A DNA stretch of 55,806 nucleotides from Salinactinospora qingdaonensis (GCF_039539445.1 NZ_BAABDD010000031.1:1-55806); one strand, 5' to 3'; positions 47,700 through 55,463 are shown, counted from the first letter of the stretch. The notes: a model not told the origin generated them from the letters alone. A program made the numbers and translations.

Positions 47700-48236
47700 T
47701 AGATTGCAGAGTCGTTCTGCTCGTAAGCACTGGCCGAGAAGGTCTGGGAGCCGGTGCTTACGGTGCCGAACCCCTCGGTGCGGTATCTGTACCAGGATCC
47801 GAAGTCACAGGACGCAGTGACCGTACGGCGATGCGTCTGCACGTTTCCCTCGGTCTTGGTCTTAGCCGGGAGTTCACCAATGTTCTGCCAGCCATACCAG
47901 CGAGATCGGTACGTTTTTCCCGAAACCGTGTTGGACACCAGCACGAGATCCCGGCAGAAGCTGACTATGCGGGTGTGAATCTCTCCGTAGCTACGGCTGT
48001 AGTGGGGAGAGTTCACCTGGATTCCGCATGATTGGGCAGCAAGGGTTGAGGGAGAGGACTGCTCATCGGTGGTGTAGTAGCTGTCACTGCCCTGTGGAAT
48101 GCCCTCGGTCGCCTCCGATTGGCTACGCTCGCCTTCGACGTCCTCCGCATCGGCAAGTGCTGTGGGGAGGGGGGGAAAGGGTAATCGCTAAAGTGCTTAC
48201 GCAGCTCACAACGGCGATCCGAAATACGGATGGCAT
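47681..48236 (-). pseudogene. Secreted protein gene with a 1-nt shift in a homopolymer
   Basis: ATG 48236 follows GAGGAG and begins MPSVFRIAVVSCVSTLAITL, a Sec signal. A run of seven G (48169-48175; C on the coding strand) then throws the frame. With six, the signal ends in PTALADAEDVEG and continues through DSYYTTDEQSSPSTLAAQSC to a 184-residue protein ending IYCGSNP. As given, translation is broken. It may be a sequencing error, a real mutation or a phase-variable tract. Function unknown; four Cys suggest disulfides. Confidence 0.65.
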
Positions 48237-48566
48237 AGCTCTCTCCTCGATTCGGGGAAGGGAGGATTGCACCGGGATTACTGAGCACGGCGAAAGATCA
48301 CTAAACGCTCGTCGCGGCGGCCCGGAACCATCGGTGCGGACGGAAGTCGGGGGTCGTTGACAATGTCGCGACTGGGCACTGCGGCTGGCAGCCCCCGCGG
48401 CACGCGGGATGTCCGTATGCGGCCACGGCTACCAGAGTGCGGCGGGCCCGCTGGCCTTCGGGGAGGATCGGTACGGATTACGGCACCCGGACTGGGGACA
48501 CGGCTAGATGATTGCTTCCAAGGGGGCCGGCTGCGCGCATGAGACGAGGGAGTCCAAGCTCCGTGT
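48237..48566. other. Intergenic stretch with inner transposon end
   Basis: Apart from the inner inverted repeat (48453-48490), the 330 bp hold no gene. A weaker look-alike of the repeat (GGGAGGATTGC...GGGATTA) lies at about 48252-48282. Confidence 0.5.
48453..48490 (+). repeat. Inner inverted repeat 2 (left end of right mini-element)
   Basis: Contains CGGGGAGGATCGGTACGGAT, nearly the same as the inner repeat at 46312-46349 over its outer 32 bp; the innermost six bases differ. It faces the IS982 gene and pairs with the right end at 49690-49727. Confidence 0.7.
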
Positions 48567-49508
48567 GTGACGACAGAACTGAACTCCCTCGCGACCGCAC
48601 TCTACGTCAGAACCGACGACCTGATGGGGCAATCACCCCGACTGGCGCCGTGGCGCCCGACCACGGGGATCGTCCCCCGGCTGTCCGACGCCGAGCTGGT
48701 CACCCTGGCGATGATGCAGGCCCTGCTCGGCTTCACCTCCGAGCGTCGCTGGATCCGCTACGCCGGCACCCACCTGCGGCACCTGTTCCCCTACCTGCCC
48801 CAGGCGCCCGGATACAACAAGCGGCTACGCAAGGCCGCCGGACTGATCCAGCAGGTCATCCGGCTACTCGCGGTCGACACCGCGCTGTGGTCCGACGATG
48901 TGTGGACCGTGGACTCCACTCCGGTGGAATGCGGCCGCTCCCGGGAGACCGTCAAGCGCTCCGAGTTGGCCGGATGGGCCGAGTACGGCTACTGCGCCTC
49001 CCATTCGCGGTTCTTCTGGGGGCTGCGGCGGCACCTGGTGTGCACCCTGCACGGGCTTCCCCTCGCGTTCGCGCTCACCGGGGCCAAGGCCGACGAGCGC
49101 GAGACCGTGCTGTCGATGGTGGAGGCCGAGCCCGCCCTGGTGGCCGGGCGAGCGGGCCAGAGGCTGATCGGCGACAAGAACTACTACGGGCGCGGCTTCG
49201 AGCGTGCTCTGAACGAGGTGGGCATCCGGCTGCTACGCCCGGCCCGCAAGGGCGAGGCCCCGCGGCCCGGATCGCCGCTGTTTCGGCCGTTGCGGCAGAT
49301 CATCGAGTCGGTCAACGAGACGTTCAAGGGCCAGTTGGATCTGGAGCGCCACCGAGGCCGCACACCAGCGGGCGTGATGACCCGCGTCCTGCAGCGCATC
49401 CTCGCGCTGACCAGCGCGATCTGGCACCACCACCTGACCCTGGTCACCGCCGCCCATGCCTTCCTCACCCTCAGACGGCTCGACCCAAGACCCCTGACGC
49501 CGGCCTGA
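48567..49508 (+). CDS. IS982-family transposase
   Basis: The 313-residue protein fits the IS982 family: RLSDAELVTLAMMQALLGF at the N-terminus, VWTVDSTPVECGRS with the first catalytic Asp, FALTGAKADERETVLSMVEA, LIGDKNYYGRGFERAL with the second Asp, and RQIIESVNETFKGQLDLERH with the Glu. It looks intact. It starts at GTG 48567. I could not define the IS ends with confidence; it lies inside the right mini-element. Confidence 0.87.
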   Translation: MTTELNSLATALYVRTDDLMGQSPRLAPWRPTTGIVPRLSDAELVTLAMMQALLGFTSERRWIRYAGTHLRHLFPYLPQAPGYNKRLRKAAGLIQQVIRLLAVDTALWSDDVWTVDSTPVECGRSRETVKRSELAGWAEYGYCASHSRFFWGLRRHLVCTLHGLPLAFALTGAKADERETVLSMVEAEPALVAGRAGQRLIGDKNYYGRGFERALNEVGIRLLRPARKGEAPRPGSPLFRPLRQIIESVNETFKGQLDLERHRGRTPAGVMTRVLQRILALTSAIWHHHLTLVTAAHAFLTLRRLDPRPLTPA

Positions 49509-49689
49509 GTCTGTACCAGGTGCTCGACGCCCTGCAAGAGGTGCTGCTGCGCTGGACCAGCCTCTGCCACACCTGCCACAGGCCCCTCGCACAGCAGCAC
49601 CCACCCGACACAAGTTAACGAAGTGCTACTAGGAGGCTGGGGGCCAAGAACATGCGCGTGCACATTCGGCCATCATCGTCACGGAGAGT

Positions 49690-49727
49690 GCTACCGCTAA
49701 ATCCTGTACCGATCCTCCTCAGGTCCC
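49690..49727 (-). repeat. Right end repeat of the nested composite
   Basis: Read inward it starts GGGACCTGAGGAGGATCGG and ends GGTAGC after 38 bp. The TCCTA duplication follows immediately. Confidence 0.85.
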
Positions 49728-49958
49728 TCCTACCGGCGCGCCGCCGAACTCTTCGAGCACGCCTCGGGCGGGGCGAGCCTGCACCAGCTGCGCCACTCGG
49801 CGCTGACGCATGCCGCCGAGGACGGGGCCAACACCGCGGTCCTGCTGTCCTACTCCGGGCACACCTCGGTGGCCAGCCTGGCCCGCTACGCCCGGGTCTC
49901 GGCCGAAGCACTGGCGGCCTGGCAGTCCCAGCGCGACCCGGCCACCCGCAAGCGCTGA
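49728..49958 (+). pseudogene. Tyrosine recombinase (TnpI-like), C-terminal part
   Basis: Continues the frame of 44801-45529 after the insertion: SYRRAAELFEHASGGASLHQ with the HxLRH box (HQLRHSALTHAAEDG), SGHTSVASLARYARVS with the second His and the nucleophilic Tyr. It holds catalytic residues missing from the N-terminal part. Without the insertion it would complete the recombinase at Lys-Arg-stop (49958). Confidence 0.9.
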
Positions 49959-49970
49959 CGCAGCCCCGGA

Positions 49971-50147
49971 TCAGTCGCCGTCGCCGTCCTTAGCGCGGTC
50001 CTGGTCCTGCTCATCCTCGCGGCGGTCGGCCGCCGACTGGGCCCGGGAGTCGAACCCGGACTGCGCCGAGTCCGACTCGGGGTCCTTAGCCGCAGCCGAC
50101 TGGATCCGCGCCGCGGCGTCCTTGTCCATTTCCGTGTGCTTGCCCAT
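49971..50147 (-). CDS. Small SMP-like (seed-maturation-type) protein, 58 residues
   Basis: ATG 50147 opens MGKHTEMDKDAAARIQSAAA, followed by SAQSGFDSRAQSAADRRED and an acidic tail ending DGDGD. AARIQSA...SGFxxRAQSAA is the repeat of plant seed-maturation (SMP/LEA-like) proteins, which also occurs in short actinobacterial proteins. It is highly charged and probably disordered. It ends 13 bp after the recombinase stop, in convergent orientation, and starts 52 bp inside the right repeat, so it travels with the transposon. Role unknown. Confidence 0.7.
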   Translation of the reverse strand: MGKHTEMDKDAAARIQSAAAKDPESDSAQSGFDSRAQSAADRREDEQDQDRAKDGDGD

Positions 50148-50198
50148 GCGAATTACCTACCCGGTTACCCCGACCGATCGTTGTGGTCAGGGAGAACG

Positions 50199-50235
50199 CT
50201 TAGCGCGGGATTTCGTTCCAATGTTCCCCAACCCC
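50199..50235 (-). repeat. Right terminal inverted repeat of Tn3-type element
   Basis: CTTAGCGCGGGATTTCGTTC at its inner side and CCCC at its outer end; 31 of 37 positions match the left repeat when inverted. Confidence 0.85.
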
Positions 50236-50300
50236 GGTATCCCCCGCTGCCGCTGGCACGTCCACCATCCCCCCATTCACGATGAAGTTTCAGAAATTAT

Positions 50301-50310
50301 TGAAATTTCA
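50301..50310. promoter_or_regulatory. TGAAATTTCA palindrome upstream of GbsR-type regulator
   Basis: A perfect 10-bp palindrome in an AT-rich stretch that also carries TTTCAGAAATTATTGAAA just before it. It is 65 bp upstream of the regulator start and may be its own operator. It lies about 65 bp outside the transposon end. Confidence 0.5.
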
Positions 50311-50374
50311 TTGCAGTGGCTCTAGAGTTCGAGCGACACCAGCGGGACCGATCGACCGCAAGAGGAGGTGCCTC

Positions 50375-50872
50375 GTGTCCGACGGTGAGGTGGAAGCCGA
50401 ACGCCACGCCTTCATCGAGGAACTCGCCCAGTTCTTCGAAGACAGCGGCCTGCCCCGCATGGAGGGCCGCGTGCTGGGCTGGCTGGTGGTGTGCACCCCC
50501 GCCCACCAGTCCGCCGAGGAGATCGCCACCGCCCTGGGCGCCAGCCGCGGCGCGATCAGCATGGCGGTGCGGCTGCTGCAACGCGCCGAGGCCGTGGAGC
50601 GGGTCAGCTTCCCGGGCACGCGCCGCCACTACTACCGGCTACGCCCAGGCATGTGGCGCCGCGAGATCGACCGGCGCGTCCACGAGGCCACGGCCGTGCG
50701 CACCATGGCCGAAGACGGCCTCAACCGCTTGGCCTCGGCCCCCGACCAGGACCTACAGCGGCTGCGCGACCTCTACGACATGTACGCCTTCCTCGAACGC
50801 GAATACCTCCAGATTCGCGATCGCTGGCACGACCACGAGACCGGCCACACCCCGAAAGAGCACGAGGAATGA
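50375..50872 (+). CDS. GbsR/MarR-type transcriptional regulator
   Basis: The 165-residue protein has FIEELAQFFEDSGLPRMEGR and VLGWLVVCTPAHQSAEEIAT, then ALGASRGAISMAVRLLQRAE and VERVSFPGTRRHYYRL, a winged helix of the GbsR family. A helical C-terminus follows. GTG 50375 has an AGAGGAGG site. Its stop overlaps the ATPase start, so it probably controls the ABC exporter by autoregulation. Confidence 0.9.
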   Translation: MSDGEVEAERHAFIEELAQFFEDSGLPRMEGRVLGWLVVCTPAHQSAEEIATALGASRGAISMAVRLLQRAEAVERVSFPGTRRHYYRLRPGMWRREIDRRVHEATAVRTMAEDGLNRLASAPDQDLQRLRDLYDMYAFLEREYLQIRDRWHDHETGHTPKEHEE

Positions 50873-51783
50873 CCCACGTAGGACAACCGATCGCCACCGG
50901 GGGCGCAACCACGACCCCCACCGTCATCGACGTTCGTGACCTCAACTTCAGCTACCCCAAAGCCGCCGAGCCGGCCGTCACCAACATGACGTTCTCGGTG
51001 CGCTCCGGCGAGATCTTCGGCTTTTTGGGCCCCAGCGGAGCGGGCAAGTCCACCACCCAGAAAATCCTCATCGGCCTGCTCCCCGACGGACAGGGCACCG
51101 TGCGGGTCTGGGGCAAGACACCGCGAGAGTGGGGCAACAGCTACTACGAGCGCATCGGCGTCTCCTTCGAACTACCCAACCACTACCGCAAGCTCACCGC
51201 CCTGGAAAACCTGCGCTTCTTCGCCTCGCTCTACAGCGGCGCCACCGAGGACCCCATGGCGCTGCTGGAGCGCGTGGGCCTGGCCGACGACGCCCACACC
51301 CAGGTCGGCCGGTTCTCCAAAGGCATGCAGACCCGACTGACGTTCGTGCGCGCGCTCCTCAACCGCCCCGAGCTGATCTTCCTCGACGAGCCCACCTCCG
51401 GCATGGACCCACGCAACGCCCGCATCGTCAAAGACATGATCGCCGAACTGCGTGACCAGGGCCGCACCGTCTTTTTGACCACCCACGACATGGCCACCGC
51501 CGAGGAACTGTGCGACCGGGTCGCCTTCGTCGTCGACGGCCGCATCGCCATCCTCGACTCCCCCGCCGAACTCAAACTCGCCCGCAGCAAACGGACCGTG
51601 CGGGTGCAGTACCGCTGCACCGAGGGCGCCCCGTTGGAAACCGCCGAATTCGCCCTCGACGGGCTGGCCGACGACGAGGCCCTACACACCCTGCTGCGCC
51701 AGGCGCGAGTGGAGTCGATCCACAGCCAAGAGGCCGGCCTCAACGACGTGTTCGTCGAGGCCACGGGACGGAGCCTGACATGA
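50869..51783 (+). CDS. ABC transporter ATP-binding protein (exporter type)
   Basis: The 304-residue ATPase has Walker A FLGPSGAGKSTTQK, signature FSKGMQTRLTFVRALL and Walker B LIFLDEPTSGMDP with switch His in LTTHDMATAEEL. The C-terminal 80 residues match drug- or peptide-exporter ATPases. It works with the two permeases directly downstream (4-bp overlaps). Substrate unknown. Confidence 0.93.
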   Translation: MTHVGQPIATGGATTTPTVIDVRDLNFSYPKAAEPAVTNMTFSVRSGEIFGFLGPSGAGKSTTQKILIGLLPDGQGTVRVWGKTPREWGNSYYERIGVSFELPNHYRKLTALENLRFFASLYSGATEDPMALLERVGLADDAHTQVGRFSKGMQTRLTFVRALLNRPELIFLDEPTSGMDPRNARIVKDMIAELRDQGRTVFLTTHDMATAEELCDRVAFVVDGRIAILDSPAELKLARSKRTVRVQYRCTEGAPLETAEFALDGLADDEALHTLLRQARVESIHSQEAGLNDVFVEATGRSLT

Positions 51784-52496
51784 GCGCGCTGCGGGGACTG
51801 CGCAGCAGCGCCCGCCTAGAGCTGCGCCTACAGAAACGCTACGGGTTCGGCTACGCCGCGCTCTTCTCAGCCGTGCTGTGGCTGGCGATCCTGCTGCCCA
51901 TCCCCGCCGACTACCGCGACGTCGCCGCCCCGCTGGTGCTCTTCGGCGACCTGATCGTGGTCGCGTTCTTCTTCATCGCCGGCTCGGTGTTCTTCGAAAA
52001 GGGCGAACGCACCCTGTTCGCCCTCGTGGTCACCCCACTGCGGTTCCGCGACTACCTGCTGGCCAAACTGCTCAGCCTGACCCTGCTCAGCGTCGTGCTG
52101 AGCCTGATCATCATCGTGGGTGCCCACGGCCTGGACTTCGCCGCCGTGCCCATGCTCACCGGCGTGGTGGTCACCACCGTGCTGATGCTGCTGGTCAGCT
52201 TCGTCACCGCCGTGCCTTACCCCTCCATCACCGACTGGATTCTTCCGGTGTCGTTCCTGCTGGCGGTGTTGAGCCTGCCGCTGCTGCACTATTCGGGGCT
52301 ATGGCAGCACTGGCTGCTCTACCTGATCCCCACCCAAGGCGCGCTCATCCTCTTCGGCGCCGCCTTCGACCAGCTCACCCCCACCGCCTGGGAGGTCGGT
52401 TACGCGGTGGGCTACCAACTGCTGTGGATCGCCGCCTTGGCGCTGCTGGCCAAGCGCGCCTTCGACCGCTACATCGTCGCCGGGGAGGGACAGTGA
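51780..52496 (+). CDS. ABC transporter permease 1
   Basis: This 238-residue protein has about six membrane segments (YAALFSAVLWLAILLPIP; VVAFFFIAGSVFFEKGERTL; LVSFVTAVPYPSITDWIL). FEKGERTLFALVVTPLR is the cytoplasmic loop seen in ABC-2-like permeases. It pairs with the next permease. Confidence 0.88.
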   Translation: MSALRGLRSSARLELRLQKRYGFGYAALFSAVLWLAILLPIPADYRDVAAPLVLFGDLIVVAFFFIAGSVFFEKGERTLFALVVTPLRFRDYLLAKLLSLTLLSVVLSLIIIVGAHGLDFAAVPMLTGVVVTTVLMLLVSFVTAVPYPSITDWILPVSFLLAVLSLPLLHYSGLWQHWLLYLIPTQGALILFGAAFDQLTPTAWEVGYAVGYQLLWIAALALLAKRAFDRYIVAGEGQ

Positions 52497-53236
52497 GGAC
52501 CACCGCCACATTCCTGGCCTTCGGCCGCAACGACCTGGTCAGCATCCGCCGCGACTCGCTGCTGCGCATGCTCATCGTGGCGCCGTTCGCCTACGCCGCC
52601 CTCGTGCGGTTCCCGGTGCCGCCGCTGACCGAGCTGCTCGACCAGCGCTACGGCGTCGACCTGGTGGCCTACTACCCCCTGATCGTGTCCTTCTTCACGG
52701 TGCTGGGGCAGGCGGCGATCCTGGGCGCGCTGGCCGGCCTGTTACTGCTGGACGAAAAAGACACCGCAACGCTGCACGCGGTGCGCGTCACCCCCGCCTC
52801 ACTGACGGGCTTCGCCGCCTACCGCGTCACCACCGTCATCGCCGCCGTCACCGTCTACACCGTCGTGAGCACCAGCCTCAGCGGGCTCATGGCGTGGTCA
52901 ACCCTGCCCGGCACTGCCGCCGCCGGACTGTGCGCGGGATTGGTGGCCGCGGGGGTGGCGCTGAGCATGGCCCTGATCGCCGACAACAAAGTGGAAGGCA
53001 TGGCGGTCGTGCGCGCGCTCGGGCTACTCCTGCTCGGGTTGCCGATGCTGCCCTACTTCATCCCCACCCCCTGGGAGTGGCTGTTCGGCCTGCTGCCCTC
53101 CTACTGGCCGGCCAAGATCTACTGGGTCGCCGCTAAGGGCGGCACCCTGTGGCCTTACCTGCTCATCGGGGTGGCCTACAACGCCGCCGTGCTGACGCTG
53201 CTGCTGCGCGGCTACAGCCGGCGCCACTTCACCTAG
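52493..53236 (+). CDS. ABC transporter permease 2
   Basis: A 247-residue, six-segment permease: LLRMLIVAPFAYAALVRFPV, LLDEKDTATLHAVRVTPAS (coupling loop) and ALSMALIADNKVEGMAVVRA. It starts at GTG 52493, overlapping the first permease, and its TAG stop is completed by the first bases of the 166-bp repeat copy B. Confidence 0.88.
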   Translation: MRTTATFLAFGRNDLVSIRRDSLLRMLIVAPFAYAALVRFPVPPLTELLDQRYGVDLVAYYPLIVSFFTVLGQAAILGALAGLLLLDEKDTATLHAVRVTPASLTGFAAYRVTTVIAAVTVYTVVSTSLSGLMAWSTLPGTAAAGLCAGLVAAGVALSMALIADNKVEGMAVVRALGLLLLGLPMLPYFIPTPWEWLFGLLPSYWPAKIYWVAAKGGTLWPYLLIGVAYNAAVLTLLLRGYSRRHFT

Positions 53237-53400
53237 ATTCTGCTTTTCGAACGGCTGGGGGTGGGGGCTGTGGGAGTGCTCGTCGTCCGCTCGTGCCTCG
53301 ATCGCTTCGCGATCTCGGCAGCCCGCGGGGGCGACAGCGGACACGCTCCCCCGTTCCGCCTCCCCCTCGCTCACGCCGACCTTTTCAAAAAACAGAACCT
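53235..53400 (-). repeat. 166-bp inverted-repeat element, copy B
   Basis: Same length as copy A and inverted relative to it. Ends AGATTCTGCTTTTCGAACGG and, read from the right, AGGTTCTGTTTTTTGAAAAG. The core at 53288-53323 holds the GATCGC/GCGATC hairpin. AG of the permease stop codon are its first two bases. Confidence 0.8.
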
Positions 53401-53488
53401 CAGCCCCCGGGCTGGGGCGCCCACCCGCGCGCCGCAGCCCAGGCGCTACGACACCGCGCGCCCGCCACCACCGGCGCCGCCTCGCGCG

Positions 53489-54697
53489 TTACTGCCGATA
53501 CCCGGCCAAAAACCGCCCGATCCGGTTGATCGCGGTCTCCAACTGCTCGGCGTGGGGCAGGGTCAGGATGCGGAAATGGTCGGGTCGGGGCCAACTGAAA
53601 CCGGTGCCCTGCACGATGTGGATCTTCTCCTGCAACAGCAGGTCCAGCACGAAGCGCTCGTCGTCTTGGATACGGTGCACCGCCGGGTCCAGCCGCGCGA
53701 AGGCGTACAGCGCCCCCTTGGGTTTGACACACGACACGCCCGGGATCGCGTTGAGCGCCTCCCACGCCCGGTCGCGCTGCATCCCCAACCGGCCCGTGGG
53801 CAGCACCAACTCCTCGATGCCCATCCGCCCGCTCAACGCGCCCTCGATCGCCAACTGCGCCGGCACGTTAGGGCACAGCCGCATGCCGGCCAGCATCGTC
53901 AACCCTTCCAGATAGTCGGCGGCGTGGTGGCGCGGCCCCGACACCACCATCCACCCGGCCCGAAACCCCGCCACCCGGTAGGCCTTGGACATGCCGCTGA
54001 AGGTCAGGCACAACACGTCGGGGGCGAGCGCGGCGGCGTTGTGGTGCACCAGATCGTCGTAGAGGATGCGGTCGTAGATCTCGTCGGCGAAGACCACGAG
54101 GTGGTGGCGCCGCGCCAGATCGAGCACCCCTTCGACCGCCTCGCGCGAGTAGACCGCGCCGGTGGGGTTGTTCGGGTTGATCAGCACGATCGCCTTAGTA
54201 CGGTCGGTGATTTTGGCGGCGATGTCGTCGAGGTCGGGGAACCAGTCGGCGCCCTCGTCGCACATGTAGTGCACCGCCGTACCGCCGGCCAGCGTGGTCA
54301 CCGCCGTCCACAGCGGGAAGTCCGGTGCGGGGATCAGCACCTCGTCGCCGTCGTCGACCAGCGCCTGCACCGCCATCGTCACCAGCTCAGAGACCCCGTT
54401 GCCCAAGAAGACGTCGCCGGCGTCCACGCTCATGCCCTGGCCCTGGTAGTGGCGCGCCACCGCCTCGCGCGCCGGCGCCAACCCGCGCGCGTCGCAGTAG
54501 CCGTGCGCCTCGGGCAGCCCGCGCATGATGTCGTCGAGGATCTGTTGGGGCGCTTCGAACCCGAATAACGCCGGGTTGCCGGTGTTGAGCCGCAGCACGC
54601 TGTGGCCGGCCTCCTCCAGCGCGTTGGCCTGGTCCACCACCGGCCCGCGGATCTCGTAACAGACCCCCGACAGTTTGCTCGACTGCTTGAACTCCAT
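53489..54697 (-). CDS. PLP-dependent aminotransferase (AlaA-like, alanine-type)
   Basis: The 402-residue class I/II aminotransferase has LNTGNPALFGFEAPQ, VFLGNGVSELVTMAVQALVD, INPNNPTGAVYSREAVEGVL and the PLP-Lys box CLTFSGMSKAYRVAGFRAGW. AlaA-type alanine aminotransferases share this SGMSKxYRxAGxR sequence. ATG 54697 follows AAGGA. It is divergent from an HxlR-type regulator with twin operators between, so it may be under that regulator's control. Confidence 0.9.
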   Translation of the reverse strand: MEFKQSSKLSGVCYEIRGPVVDQANALEEAGHSVLRLNTGNPALFGFEAPQQILDDIMRGLPEAHGYCDARGLAPAREAVARHYQGQGMSVDAGDVFLGNGVSELVTMAVQALVDDGDEVLIPAPDFPLWTAVTTLAGGTAVHYMCDEGADWFPDLDDIAAKITDRTKAIVLINPNNPTGAVYSREAVEGVLDLARRHHLVVFADEIYDRILYDDLVHHNAAALAPDVLCLTFSGMSKAYRVAGFRAGWMVVSGPRHHAADYLEGLTMLAGMRLCPNVPAQLAIEGALSGRMGIEELVLPTGRLGMQRDRAWEALNAIPGVSCVKPKGALYAFARLDPAVHRIQDDERFVLDLLLQEKIHIVQGTGFSWPRPDHFRILTLPHAEQLETAINRIGRFLAGYRQ

Positions 54698-54737
54698 GGC
54701 TGTCCTTCCCGGCGGCGCGTGGGCACACGACAATCTT

Positions 54738-54775
54738 ACTTGGTTCTACCAAGTTTTCACTTGGACAGTCCAACT
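54738..54775. promoter_or_regulatory. Twin HxlR-type operators
   Basis: ACTTGGTTCTACCAAGT (54738-54754, perfect arms of 7 bp) and ACTTGGACAGTCCAACT (54759-54775, nearly perfect) share the form ACTTGGW-N3-WCCAAGT and are centred 21 bp apart, two helical turns. They lie between the aminotransferase (-) and the HxlR-type gene (+). Confidence 0.85.
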
Positions 54776-54794
54776 AGGCGGTTAAACTACAGCC

Positions 54795-55463
54795 ATGCCC
54801 AGACGAAGCTACGACCAGTTCTGCGCCGTGGCCCGCGCCTTGGATGTGGTCGGGGAACGCTGGACCCTGCTCATCGTCCGCGAACTGCTGGCCGGCCCTC
54901 GCCGCTACACCGACCTGCACGCCGACCTGCCGGGCGTGAGCACCGATGTCCTCGCCTCCCGCCTCAAGGAGATGGAGCGCGACGGCCTGGTCGAGCACCG
55001 TCGACTCCCGCGGCCGGCCGGCGCCGGAGTCTACGACCTCACCCCGCGCGGGCGCGGCCTGCTGCCCGCCCTGACCGCGCTCGCCCAGTGGGAGTCTGCT
55101 GTATTAGAGGAGCGCCGCCCCACCGACGCGCTGCGCGCGCACTGGTTCGCGCTCCCCCTCCTGGAGATTATCGCTGGTCACAGCGCCCACGCGAGGGGTG
55201 TCGTGGAGATCTCGCTCGACGAGGGCATCTTCCACCTGCGCGTGGGTGATGCAGATGAGGCCGGTTACGCTGACGGCCCCGCCGAGGCGCCCGATGCGCG
55301 TATCGCCACCGACCTCGCCACCGTCACCGCTTTGGCCTCGGGCCAACTCGACTTCGGCCAAGCCGTGGCCGACAAGCGCGCCGACGTCTCAGGCGCCGGC
55401 GACCTCGCCCACACCCTGCGCACCGCCACCCCCGACGACAACAGCGCCCCCGCCCGGCCGTGA
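54795..55463 (+). CDS. HxlR-family regulator with SCP2-like C-terminal domain
   Basis: The 222-residue protein starts with CAVARALDVVGERWTLLIVR and ELLAGPRRYTDLHADLPGVS, the HxlR winged helix, then VEHRRLPRPAGAGVYDLTP. The C-terminal half (about residues 115-215) resembles an SCP2-type ligand pocket, as in many actinobacterial HxlR proteins. It is divergent from the aminotransferase and lies next to paired operators; autoregulation plus control of the aminotransferase is likely. Confidence 0.88.
   Translation: MPRRSYDQFCAVARALDVVGERWTLLIVRELLAGPRRYTDLHADLPGVSTDVLASRLKEMERDGLVEHRRLPRPAGAGVYDLTPRGRGLLPALTALAQWESAVLEERRPTDALRAHWFALPLLEIIAGHSAHARGVVEISLDEGIFHLRVGDADEAGYADGPAEAPDARIATDLATVTALASGQLDFGQAVADKRADVSGAGDLAHTLRTATPDDNSAPARP

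Larger units (their letters stand above)
45532..49727. mobile_element. Nested Tn3-type composite element (4196 bp) with TCCTA duplication
   Basis: TCCTA occurs at 45527-45531 and 49728-49732, directly outside the ends. The 38-bp ends share GGG, TGAGGAGGAT and GGTAGC at fixed positions (27 of 38 match). Similar ends facing inward lie at 46312-46349 and 48453-48490. So two mini-elements, 45532-46349 (gutted transposase) and 48453-49727 (with an IS982 gene), flank 46350-48452. This matches Tn3-derived inverted-repeat miniature elements (TIMEs) that mobilise DNA between two copies. Ends differ from the host's repeats, so another transposase moved it. Confidence 0.85.
40566..50237 (+). mobile_element. 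Tn3-family transposon (about 9.7 kb) with nested insertion
   Basis: Bounded by 37-bp inverted repeats: left 40566-40602 (GGGGCTGAGGAACAACGGAA at its outer end, CTCTAAG at its inner end) and right 50199-50235, with 31 of 37 positions matching. GGGG at the outer end and TAAG at the inner end are typical of Tn3-family repeats. TATCC lies directly before the left repeat and at 50238-50242, two bases after the right repeat, a probable 5-bp target duplication. Inside are tnpA, a Cys-rich frame, a PrimPol remnant, a palindromic candidate resolution site, a split tyrosine recombinase, a nested 4.2-kb composite and an SMP-like gene. The host element cannot now resolve cointegrates with its own recombinase. 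Confidence 0.85.

Noticed and set aside
48246..48282. A fifth copy of the composite's end repeat
   Set aside because: Only about 20 scattered positions match and spacing is broken by insertions; could be chance.
50236..50242. Exact TATCC target duplication for the outer transposon
   Set aside because: The right copy is two bases away from the 37-bp repeat, so I treat it as probable rather than proven.
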